A stretch of DNA of 64,000 bases from Luidia sarsii (Eukaryota > Echinodermata > Asteroidea > Paxillosida > Luidiidae), in NCBI GenBank assembly GCA_949987565.1, contig OX465102.1, positions 13,429,469 through 13,493,468 on the forward strand, read 5' to 3'. The position numbers were made by a program, and so were the translations under genes. The notes beneath the pieces are model-generated. The model did no database searches and was not told the origin of the DNA. It worked only from the letters and a program-made list of their open reading frames with translations. Shown here piece after piece: positions 1 through 13,700 of the stretch (positions are counted from its first letter, which is position 1; every line of letters begins with the position of its first letter).

Positions 1-415
1 TCCCATGCTCAAAAACTTGCTGCATTACTTGCTGCATAGGCTTTGCAAACTTAAGTATTATGCCATTTGTGTCGTTTTTATTCTAACTGTTTTAAATGTA
101 ACAAATTGAGTTAAACAAATAAAGGAAACGATTGGATTGAAATTCATCACAAACCCACAGCATAATCAAACATAATCAATCAATTCAGAGAGGTTTAATG
201 TTGATTTTAAAGACAAACAAATAGGGAAGAAAGGTCATGCAGGTTCACAATACTGTTTAAAGATTGAGTCTTGTACTTATATAGCCAACTGGTTTTTTTG
301 CTGGAAATGAACTCACAGATTGAGGAGAAAAAATCATATAGAGCACACCAACAAAATAAAAAAAATAAAAACCCAAAATGAAATAATTATTGAAAGCAAA
401 CAAGAAGGCATATAC
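1..415 (-). other. Intron after CRACD-like exon 9
   Basis: AT-rich intronic sequence following the donor at 415. No exon, RNA gene or clear repeat is seen. Confidence 0.5.
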
Positions 416-1813
416 CTGAGTCTTCACACAAATCCACATCATGCAGTGTAGAGTGAGGATTAGCATGCAGTGCAGTGTTAGCATCGTTATCAGACTTTTC
501 GTCCGTTACTAGCTGCTGGTTAGGAGACTCAACCACCACAGGCTCTGACAGGCCGGGCTGACCTGACGGTGCGTGGTTAGTCTCTTGCGCAGGCTCACTT
601 GGAGGGCCAGTGGGCTGGGCGACAGTCTGCATCGCCGGAGCCGGGTTAATAGCGGGGTCAGCAGCTTTGTTGGGGCGAGCGGGGACGGGGCGGGGCAATT
701 TGGGCGTCCGGCCGGTGGGGTCCGAGGTGTTGCGCTTCAGACGGGGCGGGGGCAGTGGGTCCCTGGGCTTCGGGTGCCGACTGGGCCTCGGGGGTAGGAC
801 GGGGTTGCGTGCGGGCACCTTCGTGGGGTGTGCGCTCCCTTCTACCCTCTGGGTGCCAGAGCCAAGGCCAGACCCCTCAGTAGTCGGTCCTCGATCCACG
901 TGCCTCAAACGGATCCCAAAGTCTACCTTCTCGGGGCCCGCCTTCTTATTCGACCCGGGAAACGGTTTCGGGGGCAAATCGGGAGACTGGGTGGGGGTCT
1001 TTTGGGCACTTTTTTCTGGCGGCTTGGGGTTGGATCCCCACAACTGGGGTGACAGCTTTGATCGGGCGGCTTCCGTTCCAACCGCAGAGGGTTTCAGTTG
1101 GGCGTCTGCTTTGGGTTTGGGCGACTTGTGGGTCTTTCTACGTGGCGGCAGAGGGTTTCCCAGATCGTTGGCTACTTCTCCGTCTATTGCGGGGTCTGTC
1201 AAGTGCTTTCTGGTGGCGGTCGGGGAGCGCTGGTCTGGTCGGGTGCCGAGCGATTGGGCAGAGCGAGCGGACGTCGGCCCCATGGTCTTGGCCCTGGCCT
1301 TGGAGAGGGCCTCTCGGCTGGGCCCTCCGGCCGTGCCGGGCCTTGGGGCAGAGTGCAACCGCTGGCGAAGGACCGGTGCCAGGGACCCAGCTCTGGACGT
1401 CGACTCCGCGTCGTCGGTCGAGGGAGCACCACGCGATGCCGAGGCTCCAGCAGAGCCGGTCTGGGACCTGGACTGCCCGGCCTTCTTCAGGAGTGCGGCG
1501 TCCAGTTCCGACAACAGGGGCGACGCCGGCATTCTGGGCGTGGCGGCGCCGACTGACCCCGTTTCAGTCCTCGGGGCAACCGGACCCGCCTTGGCCTCCA
1601 AACTGATCGGGTCTTTTGGGCTGGGGTCGGCATTTGCATCTGGCTGGATGCCAGCGGTGGAGGGCTGGGTCAGTATGTCCGCACCGGACCGATCTGAGCG
1701 GTCCGGCTCCACAAAAGTGACCAGCGGTTTTGGCAGGGCCAGGGGGCAGGGTACGGACGGTTCTTCATTCGATCGCGTCGCGGTCAACATGTGACTGGTA
1801 AGAAGGCTTTTTT
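416..1813 (-). CDS. CRACD: CRACD-like exon 9, large disordered exon with FGIRLR motif
   Basis: A 1398-nt exon encodes about 466 residues of Pro/Ser/Lys-rich disordered sequence. It contains the block VDFGIRLRHVDRG, matching the PFGIKLR block of CRACD, and many polyproline ligands (LPPKPFPG, PPRPSRHPKP, LPPPRLKR). The chosen acceptor (TATTAACAG at 1814) keeps phase 1 from exon 8; a nearer CCAG acceptor at about 1794 would break the frame. The donor at 415 (CAG|GTATAT) shows that more coding exons lie off the left edge. Confidence 0.78.
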
Positions 1814-4800
1814 CTGTTAATAGACAGGGAGGTACACGAACAAGCAGAAACGCAAAATAACAAAACCAGAAACAGCACCGCACAAAATTGGAGCACCACC
1901 ACAACAAAGCCACATGCAATACAGCCTGGAACAAAGTGCAGAAAGTGAGTGCATCAAATACTGTGGAAAAAAGTGCCCCCAATTTTATCTCCATTTGCTT
2001 TTCACTTGAGGAGGATAAGTTATTAGTAGCAACCACAAATCCCGAGTTAGTGCTGTCACCCTAGCAGACACACTGACAACAGCAGCAATTTGTAATGGCT
2101 GTGAAGTCACACAGAGGATACAAACACAAATAGGTTTGAGGGTTAATTGTTTATCAAAATGGAATGAGACGAAAAATCAAAGAAGGGTCTTCTTGAACAC
2201 GCCTTTTTTAGGGGAGGGGTTGGAGGTAGGGTAGGGGGTGGGACTTTGGGTGGATTGGGGTCACGCCTAGCGGGCATGGGGTGTGGACACAGTGGTTTCT
2301 AAACCACCGACATTGAGGAACATGTACCAATCAATATCAAGATGCTTTTACCAAAAATCAATTCAACAGAATGTGCAGATTACATTCCGGAGGAGGGAAA
2401 GCCGAATAAAAAAAAAAAATAAAAAAATAAAAAAAGGATTCAGACTTTACCGTTGGGATGGGGTACCATGCAGACTGTCTTGCCACAAAGCACAACAGGG
2501 GACACGATGCATGGGGGACCAGACCATTTTGGTTACCTGAATCATCCAGACTCTTCGTCAACTCTGGACTCTCAGGCTTGGCATCGTCCTGGACCGGGTG
2601 CTCCGGCGACAGGGCTTGGTCGCTGGGCGCCTCGCCCAGGGACTTGGAGCGGGGCGGGGCCGGGCGGAGCCCGCTGCGCAGCCCCTGGGCGGGGCGGAGG
2701 GGCGGGAGGACCATGGGGCCCAGGGAGGGCGGGCGGGGCAGCTTGACGGGCGGCGGCCGCTTGGTCCTGGGGATGGCGTTGGGGCGGGGCACGGGGGTGG
2801 GCTTGGGGTCCTCGCTGCCCGAGCGAGGGCGGCGGTCCGGCTTGGTGCCGGCCGACGCCCGCTTGGAGGGGATGGGCGTGGTGGGCAAAGGGGGCGGGGT
2901 GGCGGCGGAGGAGGAAGAAGCGGGGGGCTTAGCTAAAGGAGGGGCCGTCTGAGGGGCGGATTTGGGCCGTTTGGGGGCGGGGTCGGGCGGGACCAACTCA
3001 CTCGGTGTCTCTGCGGGCTTAAGGTGGGCATCGATGGTGGTAGCGGGGCGTTTTGAGGACCTCTGTCAACATAATGAGAAGAAGAAATCCAGAATTAAAA
3101 ACATACCGGGGCAAGGCAGCGGACCTTTAGAGGTATCAAAGAGGTTGGCCTTCATTGGACAGAGAATGGAAATACGTGAGTCAAGTCTGGCTATTCACAG
3201 CACGCTGCATTCACCTTCAAGATAAAATCTGAAGGTATGACACATGTATGAAGGCTGGATCCTTCTTAAGTCTAGCCTTCTCACGTAGCCATGGAGGTCA
3301 TAGAGGAGGATGAGGAGGATGAGGAGGATGGGGAGGATGAGGAGGATGAGGAGGATGAGGAGGATGGGGAGGATGGGGAGGATGGGGAGGATGAGGAGAT
3401 GAGGATGAGGATGAGGAGGGTGAGTAGGATGAGGAAGATGAGAAGGATGAGGAGGGTTTGGAGGTAGGGTGTTTTCCTAAACTACTTTGAGTCATCTCAT
3501 TCAAAGGGGTATTCAGGATGCCCTCGGTTTTTAGTAAAAGATTCCTATTTATATGGATAGGCTGTAAGTCACCATTACCACACCTTTCACAACCTTTCCA
3601 TAACTAGTATCCCCTGCATATGAGACAGATTCTAGTCATGCACTTCATATAAGCCCCCAGTAATACCCTTAGTCTTAGTCAACCTTACCTTTAACCAAAA
3701 TTACAAGGACATGAATCAGGTACTTATTAATAGGGATGCAGCCTGACCTTCACGAACAAATCACCAAAGGAAATCCATATCTTTGCAGGACTAGACACAG
3801 TAATCAATGGACGGAGTGTCCAGTGGAAAATGAAGTAATTTGCTGATAGGAAAAAAAGCTGCATATCTGAACTTTTGCCAAAAATGGCACAATTTTGACT
3901 AAATTGGGGCTTGAACCCGAGACCTATTGTACCACTTTTACTTTTAAAAAGGCGACATTGACATTTGACGGGAGTTATTGTATCAATAAGCTCAGAAGTC
4001 ACTTTTGCTGAGATCGAATTACTATGAAAATGTCACACAGCACTTTGAAAGCAACTCCCGCTGGATACCGGGGAAGCTGCAGGACACCGGTGGGAAAACC
4101 ATGTGCACCGAATAGATAAGTTCTGACTTATTACTTAATATGCTTGACATTTCTTCCAGAAAATGGCACTAACAAAATTCTAAATGATCAAAAATACCCC
4201 CCCTCCCCCCGCCCCACTAAAGAAAAGTAAACGTACATTTCCAGGTCTGGTTGTTGCCCTTCTTGCTCTGGGAGCCACTGAGATGCGATGGCGAGCTGCC
4301 GTGTTCTCCAGTAGGTTGGTGCCCACAATCAAATCCAAGTCGAAGTCATCAGACTCGTTGGTCTCTGTATACAGCCCAGTGGCAAAAGAGTAACGACGAT
4401 CTACAGTAACAATTGACAGCAATGTCTTCGGGCAAGTGTCTTCCAGCTATGACAAGTGCAAGGCAAATTCAAGGCTACGCGCAGCAGGTGAAAAAGAAAT
4501 GGACAGTGAGGTTTTGGGGTAACACCGGGTAGATGTTTTTTCTTCAGAACAGATGTGGGGTAGGAGCTACATTGTCATTCACCCTGGGTTGTTCTTCGGT
4601 GCTGGTGTCATATGCAGCAAACTGTCAACCTTGGCGGTTGTTGTTTGCATTCAAAATGATCATACATTGAAGAGATATGCTTCTTTAAAGAATGCCTCCT
4701 TGAGACAAAGAATATGTTGACATGCTATGACAACAAACTGAGAACCTGAATGTTCAATTAATAACAAAAAATAAGCAAGAAGCCTTGGTTTGAATCCTGT

Positions 4801-7800
4801 TCCAGTCAAATTTTCTTTGCAATTTTAAAAAGATTTTTCATAATAATTTCCAAACCAGGTTTCCTCTACTCTGTTGCTTTACATTATTTATTTCAAAGGC
4901 CCAATACAACATTGGTAAAGCTCAAAAGATTGCTACAGTTTGTGTGTTAAACCATTAAAAAATCCCAAATGGTGATCTGAGAAAGTAGACAAAAGGTACA
5001 AAACCGTCACAGTTTTTGCACCATTCTGTAGTGTAAGAAACAGTTTATGACTTGTGAGTCATAAACTATTTGTCAATGTTTGAGTGAAGATTTCTAGGGA
5101 ATTACAGTATCCCAGACCGTAAGATTTCAACATGAGGATTCTATCATGACCATCTACAAACTGTGTAAATTAGAAGGAAATTTTGGAAACATTTGGAAGA
5201 TCGTAAGACATCGATGTCCACAGATTTCCTTGTAATTTACACAGTTTGTAGATGGTCATGCTAGAATTCTCATGTTGAAATCTTACGGTCTGGGATGCTG
5301 TACTCAAACATCGACAAATAGTTTATTACTTGTGAGTAATAAACTATTTCTTACACTACATAACAGTGCAAAAACTGTGACTTTTTTTGCCTTTTTCTAC
5401 TTTCTCAGATTACTATTTGAGCTAAAACCTTAGTAGTATTACATTCTTTTGAATGTTTAATTGTTTAACACATAAACCGTGGCAATCTTTTGACCTTTAC
5501 CAATTTTGTATAGGGACTTTAAGCACTATCCCTTAAGTTGTTTTGGCTGATGGATGCTGACCAGTTGCACTTTTGACAACAATTGGTTAGTCCTTAAGCG
5601 TTATCCCTAAGTTGTTTTGGCTGATGGTGAGAGCGAGGCCTTGGATGGGGAGGGGGGCAGAAAGGGAAGAGCAGGGAGGTTTGGTGAGAGGTGATCGAAG
5701 AGGCAGGGAATTTGCTCGCTCGCTCTCTTACCCGGCGGAGTCACCTCTATCTTGCTCTCCTGCTTCACCTCCTTCTTGCGCTCCTCGTGTGTGGCGGCCG
5801 AGAAACTCTTCTGCAAGGGACAGGGGAAAGGGCAGGAGAGTGGGCAGGTGAATACAATCTCCTCTCCTCCCTCCACCACCCCCTCCTCGATCTCTCTCCT
5901 CTCCTCCCCCTCCTGCTCCTCCTCCGATTCCTTGAAGATGTCCTCCTCAAAATACCAGATGGAGTTGGCGGTGTAAGCGAGCTCCCCGTTCATAGTGAAC
6001 GTCGCCCCTCCCGATGAACAAAAACTGAAAAAAAATTGGGGATAACAGAGATATCCCCCGATTCAACTTTGTTCGTTTCTTTGCCCGATTCAGAAGGGCG
6101 ACATTCTCTTTTTGCCCCGAGCCCCGGCTGTCCTGCGCATTCAGGGCAACATTCTATTGTGTCTGTCTGTCAGTGCGGGCAGCAGAAGTCGAGCCGCGTC
6201 TCAAACACTGCGGTTGTCGCCCCTTCAGTGGCTCTCCGGTCGATGGGGAAAAAACAAAACAAAAGGAAAGGGGAGAGCCTGCATCGTGTGTGTAACCCCC
6301 CCTCCTGAAGTTCCTTTTTGGGGGGAAGTAGGAGGCGGGAGGTATAGTGGTTGGAGAGAGGAGAGAGAGAGGGGGGGGGGAAGCAGTCAAGGGAGTGACT
6401 CAGACCCATGTCTGACTGAGAGCACTTCCTGCCAATTACAGAGGGTCGGCACCGGACTATGGAGCGATTGGTCTACGACTTGAACAGAGCACAGCTCAGG
6501 GTCTAACACTCTTAAGCAACAGGCAAAAAAAAACCAACTCTCCCCTTTACTCCCCCGACTTGAATTTCATTGGGAAAAAAAACACACAAAAAAAAACAGA
6601 CAAACTTGATGGCACTATAATGGTCCGTATTTTCAATCCTTCCTCAATCAACCTAAGATTAGGGAACAGAGATGGGTTAAGGGAACAGGGGCGGATTTCC
6701 TCTGGGTTTTTTTTTTTCTTTTCAGACAAGATCAATTGGTCAACTTTTGGGGGACCAAGGTCGATTGGGCTGGAGCAAGATAGGCATTTAGAGGGCTTAG
6801 AAGTAACACATGCTTTGCCAGCACATGCATGATGACAATTAATCACAACCCAGCCAGACCTTTCAGAGCTGCAAATTCAAAATGCTATAAAAAGAAAAAA
6901 CAACAGCATATTTTGGTCCAGAAATGCTGCAAATTCAAAGACATCTGAATTTCGTAGAATGCACATTTTGAAAGGTTCTCTATCTAAAGACTTGTCAGTT
7001 CATACAAATGTGAAATGTGTTTTAGAAATCATTCTCAGCGGATGGGTAGGGCATTTTCAGAATCTGCATATTCTGCAAATCCAGTCTTAATCTGCTCATG
7101 CAGGGACCAGTTTTGAAAAGCTACAATGCACTGAAATATACTTGGCGAATATAAAATAAAAGTGCTTCCAAGCAATAGCTGGCTACCAGCTAAGAAACTC
7201 CATTGTGCTGTGTGGTGCCTTTGTGGCTGGTAAACAGCTCTTTCACTACATCATTTATATTCAAGCTTTGCTGCCTGGAGTGAAAACAACTTTTGTAATG
7301 ACATCTGCTTTCTCAAAAACATCCTTTTTTATCCCTGCGGTTACCGTACGCTTATGAAAAGTTGAAAAAGGGGCAGATTTTAATTTCGACTTTGTGTAGA
7401 ACGGCCTGAAACAATGCCACCTTTGAAAGGTCGTTCTCTTTTTAAACCTGCATAAGCTGTACATAAAGCATACGAGGAAATGGGAGAAAAAAAAAACTGA
7501 AAAGGAATGCAATGTTCCGTGCAGAACCTGCAAGCTTTTTGAGCCGTCCGACTCTAAAATGTCAGTGTGTCTGGATTGAGTGGGTTTTTAATTTCAGAAG
7601 ATCTATTAACGGCGCACTTCAACACTGACCAGTGAATTTTACAGAAAGGTCCAAGGAGCACTCTACGGTATATACCTATATGTAGTAAAGTTTAGTGTAT
7701 CCCTTCACCAATAATATAAACCAGGAAGTTCCAAGTAAAAATAGACATGCATGTGCATGGACACTCAATTATTTACTCAAACACTGTGATGGCCAATTGA

Positions 7801-9910
7801 AATTGTTATCTTCTGCAAAAGTGCATGCTTTTAATAAGCCTTAAAAAGGCGATATTATTTATGCATCTTTTTTGTCAATACTTCGATGCGAGGGTCAATG
7901 ACCTCCCTTGACTCCCATGTTTTTTTTTATCTAAGTGTTTTATGGCAGCCAAAGTATTCTCCAAGGTGGATTTTTGGTTTGACCTCCATCCTCACAAAAG
8001 GATCGGACATGTTCATCAAACCAAATCAAATCATCATAGGCAAGAACAAAGAGAATTATGTAAGAATTACATATCTATGGCCAAAGGTCTACAATCATAA
8101 CCGGTAAAATGGACACCCCTGTTGGGTATCACTTCAATCTCCCTGATCATTCGATATCAGATATGAGTGTACTGGGCATAGAATCCCTTGGTCACCGTAG
8201 TAATGCTGTCCGTCTTAGCCGTGAGAAAATGTGGATGAAGCGTCTTCGGACTATTCAACCACATGGTCTCAACATCCAGGAGGGTAATGACTAACACCAT
8301 GCAGCTTTCTGATAATCCTTCTTTTGTGTTCAGTCTTTCACACTCTCTTTGATCTTTCCCCTCCTCTCACTAATCCCTACCCTACTCCTTGCCCTTCCCT
8401 TTGATCTCACCCTACCAGCTTTACTCTTTGTCCTTTGTTTCTCATCCGTGTCCTATTCACTCTCTTCCCCCCTCCTTCCTGTACATGTATCTGTTTTGTC
8501 CTTGTCACTCTGCCTTTGGAAAAGGTCCTGCTAGGATCGAAACGTCAGGCCCACTAAATTTTGAGATTTGCATTTTGTTAATTTTAGTCAGTAAGCAGTT
8601 TGCAACATTTTTGTATATCACTGAAAGAGAATTACAAGAATAACATTAAATACTTCAGAGTATAACATCATGAATACACATGATGATAAAATGATATATA
8701 ACAATGTACTTAAATAGCAGCGTGGAAAATGAGAATTGACAAACCCTTCAGACAACAAATGTTAGAAATTCAAGATTTGGAGTCTAAGAAATTTAGAGTT
8801 TAGAGTTTAAGAAAGCATGAAAAAAAGAGAAGACTTTGGTCATTTCCACCGCTATTGTTAAAACCAGCAAGTTTGCGGAAGATGGCATAACCCCACTTGT
8901 GTAAACTGGATGGGCCGTAGTACAAAGCACACAGACCAATGTGGTCACCACACTAGCACGTTGCCATTGAATCTTGCAAACATTTACAAACAAGGAAATG
9001 ACTTAGAGTAATACACAAAGATGTTGCAAACTGCCCTACTGATTAAAAATACCCAACTGCGAATCTCAAAATTTAGTGGGCCTGACGTTTTAATCCTAGC
9101 AGGACCTTTTTCAAAGGCAGAGTGACCCTGGCAGAGTTGACTCTGCCTTTGAGAAAGGTCCTGCCAGGATCGAAACGTCAGGCCCACTACATTTTGAAAC
9201 AAGGAAATGGTTAGACACCGCCCTGCGAACGAGGCCAGCGTAACGATATGGCAGACAGTAGCTTCAACTCTATCGCCTGACACACTTTCCCTTCATGCAA
9301 CTTCTTTCATGTCTTTAGACATCCTGCAAGAGGCTAATAATACGTGTAAGCTACTCCAAAGATCGAGGGCAAAGTGGTGCAAAGTTGTTAAATCTTTGCT
9401 GTGCTGGGAGAAGGGAAGAGACGAGGTAAAGAAAGGGTTCTGTTAGACTCAAGTAGTCGTGTGCACTGTTTAAAAACATGAGAAGATGTCTTCCAGTGTT
9501 GGTGGTTTTTCGCAGATCTTGATTAGTCTTCCCAGGAAGAGGCCAGGAAGGTGAACATAGCCTACTGTGGATTATTGAGGGTAGATCCAATTGAGTGGCT
9601 ATTGGCTACAGCGTTTTGTAAAAGGCACTACACTAGAGAAGGCCTATAACTACAAGGAAACCATGGTATGTGCATAAAAGCCCCTTGGAGACGGTTATAG
9701 TCACTAGCCTTATCTGCCCATGGAATGAGGAAGTAAAAGAGAAAGAGAGAGTGAGAGAGATAGAGAGAGTGAGAGAGAGAGAGGGAGAGGGAGAGAGAGG
9801 GAGGAAGAGAGAGGGAGAGAGCGAGGGAGAGAGCGAGACAGAGCGAGACAGAGAGTGAGAGAGAGAGGGAGAGAGAGAGACAGAGCGAGACAGAGAGTGA
9901 GAGAGAGAGG

Positions 9911-9949
<39 letters not shown>

Positions 9950-10180
9950 GGGGGAGATGGAGAGGGAGAGGGAGAGGGAGAGGGAGAGGGAGAGGAAGAG
10001 AGGGAGGAAGAGAGAGGGAGAGAGCGAGACAGAGCGAGACAGAGAGTGAGAGAGAGGGAGAGAGAGAGAGGGAGAGGGAGAGAGAGAGAGGGAGAGGGAG
10101 AGGGAGAGGGAGAGGGAGAGGAAGAGGAAGAGAGGGAGGAAGAGATAGGGAGAGAGCGAGACAGAGAGCAAGACCGAGAG

Positions 10181-10237
<57 letters not shown>

Positions 10238-10755
10238 TAGGGGATGGAGGGAGAGAGAGGCCAAATTGCATGGGTCTACAATACATGGACAGCGGTAGTA
10301 TTACCTGTTACCAGCCCAAGCACCGTTAGGCTATCATTGTTTTACATATCCTATGATGGTGACCAAGTAACCAATGAAATCTCAAACGAGTAGACAGTTA
10401 GATTTAGTCAAGTTTTTACGAAGGACAGGAATCAAGGCTGAGACAAGATTTCATAATCACTCATGACAAGAGTGGCCACTCATAAACTGACCCTCCGTCA
10501 TTGGTCAAGCAACTGGCTGGCTACCAAAGAGAAAGTGACCTATCCGCTACAAGTCATTTTCCATAGAGACTGCAAGAGAAACAAAAAGCTATTAGAATTT
10601 AGTACCAGAGATATAAACAACATATTTGCCTGGTAATTTTTTTCAAAGGTGGGAGAGCGTGTTTGAGGAGTGAATTAGTGGAGGAGAGAAATGTTAGGAT
10701 TTTTTTTTCTGTCAGAGGTGAGCTTCCTGGTTGCACAGCCGAGAGTGAGAGCGAA

Positions 10756-10787
<32 letters not shown>

Positions 10788-13700
10788 GGGAATCGGGTTG
10801 GCGTTTTATTTACCCATCGCCTTGTGTTGGGAGGGTGGCGCTGGCGGGAGGAGTGCTGTGGAGCAATGTCGGGGAAGGAAAAAACAACAACAGAAGCAAT
10901 GATGATGGTGATCAGGTCTTGGCCTTAAAAACCACAATCTCTCGGAAGCCAACCCATAGGCCACCAAGCAGAAAGTGGCCCTTCTCCAAATCCCAACGAA
11001 AAAGCCGGGTTCCCCCCCCCCCCTGACCATGGCCCTTTTCTGAATCTACGGACCAGGTTCGGGCTCAGGATTTGCCTCCGTATTTTGTCACAGTATTCAA
11101 TTTTATCTGGAGGACATGCCATTCTGTGCACTTTGAATGAGTGATGACTTGGAAGAGCTGAGGGTAAGCTGTGATGCAGATTGTGGAGAATTTCTGCTTT
11201 TTTGAAATTTCTCACTCTCCGATGTTGTGCATGCACCGGTAGTTCATGCTTTTGGAAACAACTGCTAGCTCAATAACGCGGGCAAGGTTAAAAGGGAAGA
11301 AAACATGGGATCTTTGAGCAATGGCATTAATCAATGTGTGTACTGATGGAGGGACGTGCGTGGTGCAGCACACTTTGGCACCGTTTGACCTCAGGCTGGC
11401 TGGTAAGCAGGCGGGAGTACACACTTATACACACCTCATCATCCATGCTCAGCCTGGCGCTACGGCGCTTATCGCTGCTGCGGGGCGCCGGCTTGGGGGG
11501 CGTCGGCTTGTGCTCGGGCGTGGCCTTGGGGGCGGGGCTCTCGGTGGCCGCCGCCTGATGGCCGCCATCGTCCGGGCCGGAACGCTTCTTCAGCTTGGCC
11601 GACAGCTCACTCTGCAGCCATGGATGAAACACGAAAACAGCCCACTGTCAATGGGCCGGGGCTATACGAGAGCCTTGAGAAGGAGACTACACTTGAGAGG
11701 GAGACTACCTTTGAGAGGGAGGCTACCCTTGAGAGGGAGGCTACCTTTGAGAGGGAGGCTACCCTTGAGAGGGAGGCTACCATTGAGAGGGAGGCTACCC
11801 TTGAGAGGGAGACTACCCTTGAGAGGGAAACTACCCTTGAGAGGGAAACTACCCTTGAGAGGGAGACTACACTAGAGAGGGAGACTACCCTTGAGAGGGA
11901 GGCTACCCTTGACAGGAGGAAAAAAACAACCTCTTATCAAATGCGCCATTGAGAGAGCCTTGAGGAGGAGACTACTCTTACCTGGACTGGGAAAATTATC
12001 CAGGAAATAGGAATGTAAAAAAAAAGGGCTTTTCATTCTGCAAGGAAGGTCCAGCTAGGATCAAAACATTATTAAAAAAAACAAAAAACCAGCTGCAGCC
12101 ATTTTGTGTAATCCCAGAACTGCTACAACCAGGTTTACAACAAATGAAAAAAAGAAGGGGGGTGATCTCTGGAGATGTACATTAGTTAATGATGAATACT
12201 TCAGACTGATGCCCCCTCCCCCATCTGGATGGGGGCATGTTATGATGGCAGGGACAAAGATAGTTGACTTATTAGGAAGGTCACCATGTAAGGGCCGGAT
12301 AGCTCAGGTGGTAAAAGTACTAACAGTTCCAGTTCCAGACCAGTCCAATTTTCTTTGCCATTCTTCAAATTGTTAAACATTTTCTCAGTCGCATTTTCTT
12401 TACTTGATGTGATTATATTTCTTGAGACTTGCATTTCTGACCATTTTGAAGTCAGTACGACACAGTCTGCAACAATGATTGTATTACAAGAATAACTGCA
12501 AGGGAAGTTCTTACTTTCAACCTTGTCTTGAGGATTACGTGGGTGGGTGGGTGGGTGGGTGGGTGGGGGATGGGCTCATTGGGTTTCTCTATAAAATGAA
12601 CCAGCTGTTTCACCAAGTCAAGGAAGAGGTCTGAGATCACGGTGGTGTGCCACTGATGTGCATTGGTCAAACTTGTCACAGGGTGTTGTTCCTGAGAGTA
12701 ATCCCCCAGAATCCCCCTCTCCGTGATATATTGTGGTTTATAGCACATCCTGAATGCATTAAGGGCTGCCAGTCCTCCAAGGAAGACCGGTATGCGATAG
12801 GATTCAAGTTGCCAGGATCTGACTGAGATGATGTAGCCACTGTTGGATCTCATTGAGCACAGCAGGGTTAGGGTATTCATGAGTCCGCAATACTCACTAT
12901 TACATCTTACTGGGTTTTCAGAAGGGTTTTAGTAGAATCCCACAGAATTGTTCAAAATGAGTGCAGCAAGGTTTACGGTTGATTATGATAGGATGCAATA
13001 AAGTATTGAAACTGTTGGAGCTTGTTGCGTGCGGCAGAGAGTTGGCTGACAGAAAGTCCACAGGAAGAATGTTTGTAATGTTGCATATCGTCAATTATTG
13101 GTTAGGGTTAGGGTTGACAGAGTTCTGTAGAACCCACGAACCGTTTCCTCTTGCTGAAAGCTGAGTATACACAAACATGTAGCAGGGTTACGGTCAATAG
13201 AATTTCGCATAATGTGTCCACTGTTGCATCTTGAGTGCGGAATTCAGCCCTCATGATCAGTGCATCTAATTACAATGCAGTGGGGTCACAGTCACTTGAG
13301 CAACCCACTTCCCCCAATGGATGCCAATGAGTGTTGCCAAACAGACAGTCAGACCATCCAGTCAGCCAACCCAGGTATAGCCTCTCCCCGCCCGCCCCGC
13401 ACTACTTAAAGGATGATGATACACGGCCTGTCAACATAGCGACTCAAATAAATCACTTCCAGGGAACTTCAATGGGCAGAATGACTTATCGGTGGGGACT
13501 AAAAAAAGACTATTCATCCAAAAACATGACAGGGGTTTGACTGGATGCTTTGGCCTTTTGATTCAACAGGGGTTGCACAGGTGTCACAAGATAATTATAA
13601 TTATTCTCGCCAACCCCTAACCCTTCCTGAAACCCAAAATTACCACCACCGTGTTGGATTTACGAAGTATCGGGGTATCAAAGAGGGCCTGACGTTTCGA

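Larger units (their letters stand above)
5811..11434 (-). other. CRACD-like intron 5
   Basis: A 5.6-kb intron. It holds family A elements (8508-8625, 9014-9200), a GA-rich tract (9730-10256), a shorter GA repeat (10741-10790) and a LINE-like CT-rich tail at 8345-8510. The 6040-7900 and 10260-10740 stretches show no recognisable feature beyond AT-rich intronic sequence, apart from the open frame at 5811-6025 discussed in findings. Confidence 0.45.

Noticed and set aside
610..1794. A 394-codon plus-strand open frame over CRACD-like exon 9.
   Set aside because: It is the antisense shadow of a GC-rich coding exon; no splice or start context, and the minus strand has the family motif.
9633..10286. 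Long Ser/Leu and Arg/Glu ORFs in the GA tract, and similar ones at 15949-17499.
   Set aside because: Translations of simple repeats, open only because the repeat lacks stops.
12452..12880. A 142-codon minus-strand frame inside CRACD-like intron 4.
   Set aside because: Overlaps the GGTG run and the degenerate CAACAGAATCC repeat zone, has no conserved motif I recognise, and is not needed for exon phase.
13104..13124. TTAGGG-like telomeric repeat (GGTTAGGGTTAGGGTTG).
   Set aside because: Only about two and a half units inside the CAACAGAATCC repeat zone; chance.
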